NCBI GenBank assembly: GCA_963693305.1
Contig: OY855905.1
Location: forward strand, 16,804,237-16,868,236
DNA: 64,000 nt
Direction of reading: 5' to 3'
From: Meandrina meandrites
Taxonomy: Eukaryota; Cnidaria; Anthozoa; Scleractinia; Meandrinidae
Of this stretch, positions 38,808-50,296 are shown piece after piece (within the stretch, counting starts at the first letter, position 1; every line of letters begins with the position of its first letter). The translations under genes and the position numbers were made by a program. The notes beneath the pieces are model-generated. The model saw only the letters and a program-made list of their open reading frames with translations. It had not been told where the DNA came from and made no database searches.

Positions 38808-41081
38808 TGAGCTCGCTGATCGCTTGTGCGTCGATTTGGGCCGTGAGCACCCAATTTCATGAAATTTGCGATTCGGCCGTAAAAATTGATTTTCTCATGA
38901 TCTGAGCTCGCTGATCGCTTGTGCGTCGATTTGGGCCGTGAGCACCCAATTTCATAAAAATTGCGATTCGGCCGTAAAAATTGATTTTCTCATGATCTGA
39001 GCTCGCTGATCGCTTGTGCGTCGATTTTTGCCGTGAGCACCCAATTTCATGAAAATTGCGATTCGGCCGTAAAAATTAATTTTCTCATGATCTGAGCTCG
39101 GGGAGCGCTTGTGCGTCGATTTGGGCCGTGAGCACCCAATTTCATGAAAATTGCGATTCGGCCGTAAAAATTGATTTTCTCATGATCTGAGCTCGCTGAT
39201 CGCTTGTGCGTCGATTTGGGCCGTGAGCACCCAATTTCATAAAAATTGCAATTCGGCCGTAAAAATTGATTTTCTCATGATCTGAGCTCGCTGATCGCTT
39301 GTGCGTCGATTTTTGCCGTGAGACCCCAATTTCATGAAAATTGCGATTCGGCCGTAAAAATTAATTTTCTCATGATCTGAGCTCGCTGATCGCTTGTGCG
39401 TCGATTTGGGCCGTGAGCACCCAATTTCATGAAAATTGCGATTCGGCCGTAAAAATTAATTTTCCCATGATCTGAGGTCGGGGACCGCTTTTGCGACGAT
39501 TTGGGCCGTGAGCACCCAATTTCATGAAAATTGCGATTCGGCCGTAAAAATTGATTTTCTCATGATGAGCTCGGGAAGCGCGTCTGCGTCGATTTGGGCC
39601 GTGAGCACCCAATTTCATGAAAATTGCGATTCGGCCGTAAAAATTGATTTTCTCATGATCTGAGCTCGCTGATGGCTTGTGCGTCGATTTGGGCCGTGAG
39701 CACCCAATTTCATAAAAATTGCGATTCGGCCGTAAAAATTGATTTTCTCATGATCTGAGCTCGCTGATCGCTTGTGCGTCGATTTGGGCCGTGAGCACCC
39801 AATTTCATAAAAATTGCGATTCGGCCGTAAAAATTGATTTTCTCATGATCTGAGCTCGCTGATCGCTTGTGCGTCGATTTTTGCCGTGAGCACCCAATTT
39901 CATGAAAATTGCGATTCGGCCGTAAAAATTAATTTTCTCATGATCTGAGCTCGCTGATCGCTTGTGCGTCGATTTGGGCCGTGAGCACCCAATTTCATGA
40001 AAATTGCGATTCGGCCGTAAAAATTAATTTTCCCATGATCTGAGGTCGGGGACCGCTTTTGCGACGATTTGGGCCGTGAGCACCCAATTTCATGAAAATT
40101 GCGATTCGGCCGTAAAAATTGATTTTCTCATGATGAGCTCGGGAAGCGCGTCTGCGTCGATTTGGGCCGTGAGCACCCAATTTCATGAAAATTGCGATTC
40201 GGCCGTAAAAATTGATTTTCTCATGATCTGAGCTCGCTGATGGCTTGTGCGTCGATTTGGGCCGTGAGCACCCAATTTGATGAAAATTGCGATTCGGCCG
40301 TAAAAATTAATTTTCTCATGATCTGAGGTCGGGGACCGCTTTTGCGACGATTTGGGCCGTGAGCACCCAATTTCATGAAAATTGCGATTCGGCCGTAAAA
40401 ATTAATTTTCCCATGATCTGAGGTCGGGGACCGCTTTTGCGACGATTTGGGCCGTGAGCACCCAATTTCATGAAAATTGCGATTCGGCCGTAAAAATTGA
40501 TTTTCTCATGATGTGAGCTCGGGAAGCGCGTCTGCGTCGATTTGGGCCGTGAGCACCCAATTTCATGAAAATTGCGATTCGGCCGTAAAAATTGATTTTC
40601 TCATGATCTGAGCTCGCTGATGGCTTGTGCGTCGATTTGGGCCGTGAGCACCCAATTTCATGAAAATTGCGATTCGGCCGTAAAAATTGATTTTCTCATG
40701 ATCTGAGCTCGCTGATCGCTTGTGCGTCGATTTGGGCCGTGAGCACCCAATTTCATAAAAATTGCGATTCGGCCGTAAAAATTGATTTTCTCATGATCTG
40801 AGCTCGCTGATCGCTTGTGCGTCGATTTTTGCCGTGAGCACCCAATTTCATGAAAATTGCGATTCGGCCGTAAAAATTAATTTTCTCATGATCTGAGCTC
40901 GCTGATCGCTTGTGCGTCGATTTGGGCCGTGAGCACCCAATTTCATGAAAATTGCGATTCGGCCGTAAAAATTGATTTTCTCATGATGAGCTCGGGAAGC
41001 GCGTCTGCGTCGATTTGGGCCGTGAGCACCCAATTTCATGAAAATTGCGATTCGGCCGTAAAAATTGATTTTCTCATGATC

Positions 41082-41746
41082 TGAGCTCGCTGATCGCTTG
41101 TGCGTCGATTTTTGCCGTGAGCACCCAATTTCATGAAAATTGCGATTCGGCCGTAAAAATTGATTTTCTCATGATCTGAGCTCGCTGATCGCTTGTGCGT
41201 CGATTTGGGCCGTGAGCACCCAATTTCATGAAAATTGCGATTCGGCCGTAAAAATTGATTTTCTCATGATCTGAGCTCGCTGATGGCTTGTGCGTCGATT
41301 TGGGCCGTGAGCACCCAATTTGACGAAAATTGCGATTCGGCCGTAAAAATTAATTTTCTCATGATCTGAGCTCGGGGACCGCTTTTGCGACGATTTGGGC
41401 CGTGAGCACCCAATTTCATGAAAATTGCGATTCGGCCGTAAAAATTGATTTTCTCATGATCTGAGCTCGCTGATCGCTTGTGCGTCGATTTGGGCCGTGA
41501 GCACCCAATTTCATGAAAATTGCGATTCGGCCGTAAAAATTGATTTTCTCATGATCTGAGCTCGCTGATGGCTTGTGCGTCGATTTGGGCCGTGAGCACC
41601 CAATTTCATGAAAATTGCGATTTGGCCGTAAAAATTGATTTTCTCATGATCTGAGCTCGCTGATCGCTTGTGCGTCGCTTTGGGCCGTGAGCACCCAATT
41701 TCATGAAAATTGCGATTCGGCCGTAAAAATTGATTTTCTCATGATC
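41082..41746. repeat. Transition between array domains L and R
   Basis: Seven 95-bp monomers in the order T, C, G (cgaaaattg variant), R2, C, G (gcgatttggcc variant), C (gcgtcgctttg variant). The first four match the order and private variant of 32,259-32,638, inside the 18-monomer repeat of domain L. The G with gcgatttggcc is typical of domain R. The segment therefore looks like the join of an L-derived piece to R-type array, with no foreign DNA at the junction. Confidence 0.8.
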
Positions 41747-41841
41747 TGAGCTCGGAGACCGCTTTTGCGACGATTTGGGCCGTGAGCACCCAATTTCATG
41801 AAAATTGCGATTCGGCCGTAAAAATTAATTTTCTCATGATC

Positions 41842-44691
41842 TGAGCTCGGGGAGCGCCTGTGCGTCGATTTGGGCGGTGAGCACTTAATTTCATGAAAAT
41901 TGCGACTCGGCCGTAAAAATTGATTTTCTCATGATCTGAGCTCGCTGATCGCTTGTGCGTCGATTTGGGCCGTGAGCACCCAATTTCATGAAAATTGCGA
42001 TTCGGCCGTAAAAATTGATTTTCTCATGATCTGAGCTCGCTGATCGCTTGTGCGTCGATTTGGGCCGTGAGCACCCAATTTCATGAAAATTGCGATTCGG
42101 TAGTAAAAATTGATTTTCTCATGATCTGAGCTCGCTGATCGCTTGTGCGTCGATTTGGGCCGTGAGCACCCAATTTCATGAAAATTGCGATTCGGCCGTA
42201 AAAATTGATTTTCTCATGATCTGAGCTCGCTGATCGCTTGTGCGTCGATTTGGGCCGTGAGCACCCAATTTCATGAAAATTGCGATTCGGCCGTAAAAAT
42301 TGATTTTCTCATGATCTGAGCTCGCTGATGGCTTGTGCGTCGATTTGGGCCGTGAGCACCCAATTTCATGAAAATTGCGATTCGGCCGTAAAAATTGATT
42401 TTCTCATCATCTGAGCTCGCTGATCGCTTGTGCGTCGATTTGGGCCGTGAGCACCCAATTTCATGAAAATTGCGATTCGGCCGTAAAAATTGATTTTCTC
42501 ATGATCTGGGCTCGCTGATGGCTTGTGCGTCGATTTGGGCCGTGAGCACCCAATTTCATGAAAATTGCGATTCGGCCGTAAAAATTGATTTTCTCATGAT
42601 CTGAGCTCGGAGACCGCTTTTGCGACGATTTGGGCCGTGAGCACCCAATTTCATGAAAATTGCGATTCGGCCGTAAAAATTAATTTTCTCATGATCTGAG
42701 CTCGGGGAGCGCCTGTGCGTCGATTTGGGCGGTGAGCACTTAATTTCATGAAAATTGCGACTCGGCCGTAAAAATTGATTTTCTCATGATCTGAGCTCGG
42801 AGACCGCTTTTGCGACGATTTGGGCCGTGAGCACCCAATTTCATGAAAATTGCGATTCGGCCGTAAAAATTAATTTTCTCATGATCTGAGCTCGGGGGGC
42901 GCCTGTGCGTCGATTTGGGCGGTGAGCACTTAATTTCATGAAAATTGCGACTCGGCCGTAAAAATTGATTTTCTCATGATCTGAGCTCGCTGATCGCTTG
43001 TGCGTCGATTTGGGCCGTGAGCACCCAATTTCATGAAAATTGCGATTCGGCCGTAAAAATTGATTTTCTCATGATCTGAGCTCGCTGATCGCTTGTGCGT
43101 CGATTTGGGCCGTGAGCACCCAATTTCATGAAAATTGCGATTCGGCCGTAAAAATTGATTTTCTCATGATCTGAGCTCGCTGATCGCTTGTGCGTCGATT
43201 TGGGCCGTGAGCACCCAATTTCATGAAAATTGCGATTCGGCCGTAAAAATTGATTTTCTCATGATCTGAGCTCGCTGATGGCTTGTGCGTCGATTTGGGC
43301 CGTGAGCACCCAATTTCATGAAAATTGCGATTCGGCCGTAAAAATTGATTTTCTCATGATCTGAGCTCGCTGATCGCTTGTGCGTCGATTTGGGCCGTGA
43401 GCACCCAATTTCATGAAAATTGCGATTCGGCCGTAAAAATTGATTTTCTCATGATCTGAGCTCGCTGATCGCTTGTGCGTCGATTTGGGCCGTGAGCACC
43501 CAATTTCATGAAAATTGCGATTCGGCCGTAAAAATTGATTTTCTCATGATCTGAGCTCGCTGATCGCTTGTGCGTCGATTTGGGCCGTGAGCACCCAATT
43601 TCATGAAAATTGCGATTCGGCCGTAAAAATTGATTTTCTCATGATCTGAGCTCGCTGATGGCTTGTGCGTCGATTTGGGCCGTGAGCACCCAATTTCATG
43701 AAAATTGCGATTCGGCCGTAAAAATTGATTTTCTCATGATCTGAGCTCGCTGATCGCTTGTGCGTCGATTTGGGCCGTGAGCACCCAATTTCATGAAAAT
43801 TGCGATTCGGCCGTAAAAATTGATTTTCTCATGATCTGAGCTCGCTGATCGCTTGTGCGTCGATTTGGGCCGTGAGCACCCAATTTCATGAAAATTGCGA
43901 TTCGGCCGTAAAAATTGATTTTCTCATGATCTGAGCTCGCTGATGGCTTGTGCGTCGATTTGGGCCGTGAGCACCCAATTTCATGAAAATTGCGATTCGG
44001 CCGTAAAAATTGATTTTCTCATCATCTGAGCTCGCTGATCGCTTGTGCGTCGATTTGGGCCGTGAGCACCCAATTTCATGAAAATTGCGATTCGGCCGTA
44101 AAAATTGATTTTCTCATGATCTGAGCTCGCTGATGGCTTGTGCGTCGATTTGGGCCGTGAGCACCCAATTTCATGAAAATTGCGATTCGGCCGTAAAAAT
44201 TGATTTTCTCATGATCTGAGCTCGCTGATGGCTTGTGCGTCGATTTGGGCCGTGAGCACCCAATTTCATGAAAATTGCGATTCGGCCGTAAAAATTGACT
44301 TTCTCATGATCTGAGCTCGGGGAGCGCCTGTGCGTCGATTTGGGCGGTGAGCACTTAATTTCATGAAAATTGCGACTCGGCCGTAAAAATTGATTTTCTC
44401 ATGATCTGAGCTCGCTGATCGCTTGTGCGTCGATTTGGGCCGTGAGCACCCAATTTCATGAAAATTGCGATTCGGCCGTAAAAATTGATTTTCTCATGAT
44501 CTGAGCTCGCTGATCGCTTGTGCGTCGATTTGGGCCGTGAGCACCCAATTTCATGAAAATTGCGATTCGGCCGTAAAAATTGATTTTCTCATGATCTGAG
44601 CTCGCTGATCGCTTGTGCGTCGATTTGGGCCGTCAGCACCCAATTTCATGAAAATTGCGATTCGGCCGTAAAAATTGATTTTCTCATGATC
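41842..44691. repeat. Mixed R monomers including C-C-C-G tetramers
   Basis: Starts: 41842 D, 41937 C, 42032 C (cggtagtaa), 42127 C, 42222 C, 42317 G (ctcatcat), 42412 C, 42507 G, 42602 E, 42697 D, 42792 E, 42887 D', then C-C-C-G at 42982-43361 and 43362-43741 (380 bp x2), 43742 C, 43837 C, 43932 G (ctcatcat), 44027 C, 44122 G, 44217 G, 44312 D, 44407 C, 44502 C, 44597 C (cgtcagc). The D at 44,312 follows a G ending gactttctc, the only D without E before it. Confidence 0.85.
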
Positions 44692-46211
44692 TGAGCTCGG
44701 AGACCGCTTTTGCGACGATTTGGGCCGTGAGCACCCAATTTCATGAAAATTGCGATTCGGCCGTAAAAATTAATTTTCTCATGATCTGAGCTCGGGGAGC
44801 GCCTGTGCGTCGATTTGGGCGGTGAGCACTTAATTTCATGAAAATTGCGACTCGGCCGTAAAAATTGATTTTCTCATGATCTGAGCTCGCTGATCGCTTG
44901 TGCGTCGATTTGGGCCGTGAGCACTTAATTTCATGAAAATTGCGATTCGGCCGTAAAAATTGATTTTCTCATGATCTGAGCTCGCTGATCGCTTGTGCGT
45001 CGATTTGGGCCGTGAGCACCCAATTTCATGAAAATTGCGATTCGGCCGTAAAAATTGATTTTCTCATGATCTGAGCTCGCTGATCGCTTGTGCGTCGATT
45101 TGGGCCGTGAGCACCCAATTTCATGAAAATTGCGATTCGGCCGTAAAAATTGATTTTCTCATGATCTGAGCTCACTGATCGCTTGTGCGTCGATTTGGGC
45201 CGTGAGCACCCAATTTCATGAAAATTGCGATTCGGCCGTAAAAATTGATTTTCTCATGATCTGAGCTCGCTGATGGCTTGTGCGTCGATTTGGGCCGTGA
45301 GCACCCAATTTCATGAAAATTGCGATTTGGCCGTAAAAATTGATTTTCTCATGATCTGAGCTCGCTGATCGCTTGTGCGTCGATTTGGGCCGTGAGCACC
45401 CAATTTCATGAAAATTGCGATTCGGCCGTAAAAATTGATTTTCTCATGATCTGAGCTCGGAGACCGCTTTTGCGACGATTTGGGCCGTGAGCACCCAATT
45501 TCATGAAAATTGCGATTCGGCCGTAAAAATTGATTTTCTCATGATCTGAGCTCGGGGAGCGCCTGTGCGTCGATTTGGGCGGTGAGCACTTAATTTCATG
45601 AAAATTGCGACTCGGCCGTAAAAATTGATTTTCTCATGATCTGAGCTCGCTGATCGCTTGTGCGTCGATTTGGGCCGTGAGCACCCAATTTCATGAAAAT
45701 TGCGATTCGGCCGTAAAAATTGATTTTCTCATGATCTGAGCTCGCTGATCGCTTGTGCGTCGATTTGGGCCGTGAGCACCCAATTTCATGAAAATTGCGA
45801 TTCGGCCGTAAAAATTGATTTTCTCATGATCTGAGCTCGCTGATCGCTTGTGCGTCGATTTGGGCCGTGAGCACCCAATTTCATGAAAATTGCGATTCGG
45901 CCGTAAAAATTGATTTTCTCATGATCTGAGCTCGCTGATCGCTTGTGCGTCGATTTGGGCCGTGAGCACCCAATTTCATGAAAATTGCGATTCGGCCGTA
46001 AAAATTGATTTTCTCATGATCTGAGCTCGCTGATGGCTTGTGCGTCGATTTGGGCCGTGAGCACCCAATTTCATGAAAATTGCGATTTGGCCGTAAAAAT
46101 TGATTTTCTCATGATCTGAGCTCGCTGATCGCTTGTGCGTCGATTTGGGCCGTGAGCACCCAATTTCATGAAAATTGCGATTCGGCCGTAAAAATTGATT
46201 TTCTCATGATC
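44692..46211. repeat. Canonical R octamer E-D-C-C-C-C-G-C (760 bp x2)
   Basis: Copies 44,692-45,451 and 45,452-46,211. In both, the G has gcgatttggcc. The same octamer stands alone at 47,542-48,301 and 50,487-51,246. The C at 44,882 carries cacttaat, a D mark, and so looks converted from the adjacent D. Confidence 0.9.
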
Positions 46212-48871
46212 TGAGCTCGGAGACCGCTTTTGCGACGATTTGGGCCGTGAGCACCCAATTTCATGAAAATTGCGATTCGGCCGTAAAAATTAATTTTCTC
46301 ATGATCTGAGCTCGGGGAGCGCCTGTGCGTCGATTTGGGCGGTGAGCACTTAATTTCATGAAAATTGCGACTCGGCCGTAAAAATTGATTTTCTCATGAT
46401 CTGAGCTCGGAGACCGCTTTTGCGACGATTTGGGCCGTGAGCACCCAATTTCATGAAAATTGCGATTCGGCCGTAAAAATTAATTTTCTCATGATCTGAG
46501 CTCGGGGGGCGCCTGTGCGTCGATTTGGGCGGTGAGCACTTAATTTCATGAAAATTGCGACTCGGCCGTAAAAATTGATTTTCTCATGATCTGAGCTCGC
46601 TGATCGCTTGTGCGTCGATTTGGGCCGTGAGCACCCAATTTCATGAAAATTGCGATTCGGCCGTAAAAATTGATTTTCTCATGATCTGAGCTCGCTGATC
46701 GCTTGTGCGTCGATTTGGGCCGTGAGCACCCAATTTCATGAAAATTGCGATTCGGCCGTAAAAATTGATTTTCTCATGATCTGAGCTCGCTGATCGCTTG
46801 TGCGTCGATTTGGGCCGTGAGCACCCAATTTCATGAAAATTGCGATTCGGCCGTAAAAATTGATTTTCTCATGATCTGAGCTCGCTGATGGCTTGTGCGT
46901 CGATTTGGGCCGTGAGCACCCAATTTCATGAAAATTGCGATTCGGCCGTAAAAATTGATTTTCTCATGATCTGAGCTCGCTGATCGCTTGTGCGTTGATT
47001 TGGGCCGTGAGCACCCAATTTCATGAAAATTGCGATTCGGCCGTAAAAATTGATTTTCTCATGATCTGAGCTCGCTGATCGCTTGTGCGTCGATTTGGGC
47101 CGTGAGCACCCAATTTCATGAAAATTGCGATTCGGCCGTAAAAATTGATTTTCTCATGATCTGAGCTCGCTGATCGCTTGTGCGTCGATTTGGGCCGTGA
47201 GCACCCAATTTCATGAAAATTGCGATTCGGCCGTAAAAATTGATTTTCTCATGATCTGAGCTCACTGATCGCTTGTGCGTCGATTTGGGCCGTGAGCACC
47301 CAATTTCATGAAAATTGCGATTCGGCCGTAAAAATTGATTTTCTCATGATCTGAGCTCGCTGATGGCTTGTGCGTCGATTTGGGCCGTGAGCACCCAATT
47401 TCATGAAAATTGCGATTTGGCCGTAAAAATTGATTTTCTCATGATCTGAGCTCGCTGATCGCTTGTGCGTCGATTTGGGCCGTGAGCACCCAATTTCATG
47501 AAAATTGCGATTCGGCCGTAAAAATTGATTTTCTCATGATCTGAGCTCGGAGACCGCTTTTGCGACGATTTGGGCCGTGAGCACCCAATTTCATGAAAAT
47601 TGCGATTCGGCCGTAAAAATTAATTTTCTCATGATCTGAGCTCGGGGAGCGCCTGTGCGTCGATTTGGGCGGTGAGCACTTAATTTCATGAAAATTGCGA
47701 CTCGGCCGTAAAAATTGATTTTCTCATGATCTGAGCTCGCTGATCGCTTGTGCGTCGATTTGGGCCGTGAGCACCCAATTTCATGAAAATTGCGATTCGG
47801 CCGTAAAAATTGATTTTCTCATGATCTGAGCTCGCTGATCGCTTGTGCGTCGATTTGGGCCGTGAGCACCCAATTTCATGAAAATTGCGATTCGGCCGTA
47901 AAAATTGATTTTCTCATGATCTGAGCTCGCTGATCGCTTGTGCGTCGATTTGGGCCGTGAGCACCCAATTTCATGAAAATTGCGATTCGGCCGTAAAAAT
48001 TGATTTTCTCATGATCTGAGCTCGCTGATCGCTTGTGCGTCGATTTGGGCCGTGAGCACCCAATTTCATGAAAATTGCGATTCGGCCGTAAAAATTGATT
48101 TTCTCATGATCTGAGCTCGCTGATGGCTTGTGCGTCGATTTGGGCCGTGAGCACCCAATTTCATGAAAATTGCGATTTGGCCGTAAAAATTGATTTTCTC
48201 ATGATCTGAGCTCGCTGATCGCTTGTGCGTCGATTTGGGCCGTGAGCACCCAATTTCATGAAAATTGCGATTCGGCCGTAAAAATTGATTTTCTCATGAT
48301 CTGAGCTCGGAGACCGCTTTTGCGACGATTTGGGCCGTGAGCACCCAATTTCATGAAAATTGCGATTCGGCCGTAAAAATTAATTTTCTCATGATCTGAG
48401 CTCGGGGAGCGCCTGTGCGTCGATTTGGGCGGTGAGCACTTAATTTCATGAAAATTGCGACTCGGCCGTAAAAATTGATTTTCTCATGATCTGAGCTCGG
48501 AGACCGCTTTTGCGACGATTTGGGCCGTGAGCACCCAATTTCATGAAAATTGCGATTCGGCCGTAAAAATTAATTTTCTCATGATCTGAGCTCGGGGGGC
48601 GCCTGTGCGTCGATTTGGGCGGTGAGCACTTAATTTCATGAAAATTGCGACTCGGCCGTAAAAATTGATTTTCTCATGATCTGAGCTCGCTGATCGCTTG
48701 TGCGTCGATTTGGGCCGTGAGCACCCAATTTCATGAAAATTGCGATTCGGCCGTAAAAATTGATTTTCTCATGATCTGAGCTCGCTGATCGCTTGTGCGT
48801 CGATTTGGGCCGTGAGCACCCAATTTCATGAAAATTGCGATTCGGCCGTAAAAATTGATTTTCTCATGATC
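44882..48871. repeat. Duplication at 22-monomer offset (2,090 bp)
   Basis: 44,882-46,781 matches 46,972-48,871 monomer for monomer (20 units). Shared marks: gagctcactg at 45,167 and 47,257; gcgatttggcc in the G units at 45,262/47,352 and 46,022/48,112; and E-D-E-D' at 46,212/48,302. The match fails at 46,782 (C) vs 48,872 (G). Confidence 0.88.
44977..45071. repeat. Exemplar 95-bp monomer (class C), internal map
   Basis: This unit matches the commonest form. Position 1 is the t of tgag. Positions 2-7 form a SacI-like GAGCTC, 8-25 the variable segment (here gctgatcgcttgtgcgtc), and 26-45 gatttgggcc plus gtgagcaccc. The near-palindrome TTTCATGAAA lies at 48-57, an EagI-like CGGCCG at 67-72, an A/T block at 73-86, and a second TCATGA at 88-93 (the first is at 50-55). 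G+C is 44 of 95, with 8 CpG dinucleotides. The unit has no long open frame on either strand and no resemblance to a tRNA or 5S gene that I can see. Other classes differ mainly in positions 4-25. Confidence 0.95.
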
Positions 48872-49536
48872 TGAGCTCGCTGATGGCTTGTGCGTCGATT
48901 TGGGCCGTGAGCACCCAATTTCATGAAAATTGCGATTCGGCCGTAAAAATTGATTTTCTCATGATCTGAGCTCGGAGACCGCTTTTGCGACGATTTGGGC
49001 CGTGAGCACCCAATTTCATGAAAATTGCGATTCGGCCGTAAAAATTAATTTTCTCATGATCTGAGCTCGGGGAGCGCCTGTGCGTCGATTTGGGCGGTGA
49101 GCACTTAATTTCATGAAAATTGCGACTCGGCCGTAAAAATTGATTTTCTCATGATCTGAGCTCGGAGACCGCTTTTGCGACGATTTGGGCCGTGAGCACC
49201 CAATTTCATGAAAATTGCGATTCGGCCGTAAAAATTAATTTTCTCATGATCTGAGCTCGGGGGGCGCCTGTGCGTCGATTTGGGCGGTGAGCACTTAATT
49301 TCATGAAAATTGCGACTCGGCCGTAAAAATTGATTTTCTCATGATCTGAGCTCGCTGATCGCTTGTGCGTCGATTTGGGCCGTGAGCACCCAATTTCATG
49401 AAAATTGCGATTCGGCCGTAAAAATTGATTTTCTCATGATCTGAGCTCGCTGATCGCTTGTGCGTCGATTTGGGCCGTGAGCACCCAATTTCATGAAAAT
49501 TGCGATTCGGCCGTAAAAATTGATTTTCTCATGATC
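48872..49536. repeat. E-D-E-D' tetramer and flanks
   Basis: 48872 G, 48967 E, 49062 D, 49157 E, 49252 D', 49347 C, 49442 C. This is one of six E-D-E-D' tetramers (also starting at 42602, 46212, 48302, 51247 and 54192). Two E-D-E-D tetramers without the D' change start at 59,417 and 61,127. Confidence 0.87.
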
Positions 49537-50296
49537 TGAGCTCGCTGATGGCTTGTGCGTCGATTTGGGCCGTGAGCACCCAATTTCATGAAAATTGCGA
49601 TTCGGCCGTAAAAATTGATTTTCTCATCATCTGAGCTCGCTGATCGCTTGTGCGTCGATTTGGGCCGTGAGCACCCAATTTCATGAAAATTGCGATTCGG
49701 CCGTAAAAATTGATTTTCTCATGATCTGAGCTCGCTGATCGCTTGTGCGTCGATTTGGGCCGTGAGCACCCAATTTCATGAAAATTGCGATTCGGCCGTA
49801 AAAATTGATTTTCTCATGATCTGAGCTCACTGATCGCTTGTGCGTCGATTTGGGCCGTGAGCACCCAATTTCATGAAAATTGCGATTCGGCCGTAAAAAT
49901 TGATTTTCTCATGATCTGAGCTCGCTGATGGCTTGTGCGTCGATTTGGGCCGTGAGCACCCAATTTCATGAAAATTGCGATTCGGCCGTAAAAATTGATT
50001 TTCTCATCATCTGAGCTCGCTGATCGCTTGTGCGTCGATTTGGGCCGTGAGCACCCAATTTCATGAAAATTGCGATTCGGCCGTAAAAATTGATTTTCTC
50101 ATGATCTGAGCTCGCTGATCGCTTGTGCGTCGATTTGGGCCGTGAGCACCCAATTTCATGAAAATTGCGATTCGGCCGTAAAAATTGATTTTCTCATGAT
50201 CTGAGCTCACTGATCGCTTGTGCGTCGATTTGGGCCGTGAGCACCCAATTTCATGAAAATTGCGATTCGGCCGTAAAAATTGATTTTCTCATGATC
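49537..50296. repeat. Tetramer tandem duplication (380 bp x2)
   Basis: G (ctcatcat), C, C, C (gagctcactg) at 49,537-49,916 repeats at 49,917-50,296. Both private marks are 380 bp apart (about 49,626/50,006 and 49,826/50,206). Confidence 0.92.

Larger units (their letters stand above)
2279..40988. repeat. 27 monomers of 93 bp (R3-delta, 2-bp deletion)
   Basis: The usual catgatgtgagctcggg junction is shortened to catgatgagctcggg, loss of one TG from TGTG. Junctions: 2279, 2562, 3035, 3318, 4266, 4739, 7777, 9010, 11098, 13566, 14039, 14892, 16980, 18783, 21061, 23529, 24097, 24950, 25138, 27891, 28364, 34157, 34915, 37193, 39566, 40134, 40987. All are in R3 monomers. Because 93 is divisible by 3, each lets a minus-strand frame run through into the neighbouring unit, producing chance 63-codon open frames; at 2562 and 3318 a gcgtcagcg change adds a stop. 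Confidence 0.95.
1..41081. repeat. Domain L: R1/R2/R3/T/S-rich part of the array
   Basis: Domain L mixes C and G monomers with R1, R2, R3, T and S. The recurring order is R2-R1-R3-G-G, and a second module C-T-S usually precedes R1-R3-delta. All 27 of the 93-bp units lie here. D monomers (gcctgtgcg with cacttaat) are absent. The right boundary is set at 41,081, the end of the monomer carrying the last 2-bp deletion; the first E-D pair starts at 41,747. Confidence 0.9.
36245..41081. repeat. Dispersed 4.8-kb duplicate, copy B
   Basis: This is the partner of 20,113-25,044, sharing order and rare variants. Copy B is one monomer (95 bp) shorter overall. It lacks the second 475-bp unit and one C-T-S but gains four monomers at 37.5-37.9 kb and a trimer at 38.2-38.8 kb. 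It ends at the last R3-delta of the window (deletion at 40,987), next to the domain junction. Confidence 0.92.

Noticed and set aside
2140..41039. Minus-strand open frames of 63 codons in about 25 places
   Set aside because: They are read from the satellite itself. Each starts at an ATG in the conserved cat of the monomer and continues only because the next unit is 93 bp, keeping frame once, then stops in the following unit. No codon bias, ribosome site, neighbour or domain supports a gene.
41082..41746. Mobile element insertion at the domain junction
   Set aside because: All seven units are ordinary 95-bp monomers in phase; no target-site duplication, terminal repeat or foreign sequence.
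44977..45071. CENP-B box in the monomer
   Set aside because: The TTCG of gattcggccg is present but the required A and CGGG at the right spacing are not, on either strand. CGGG in R3 units lacks a TTCG at the right distance.
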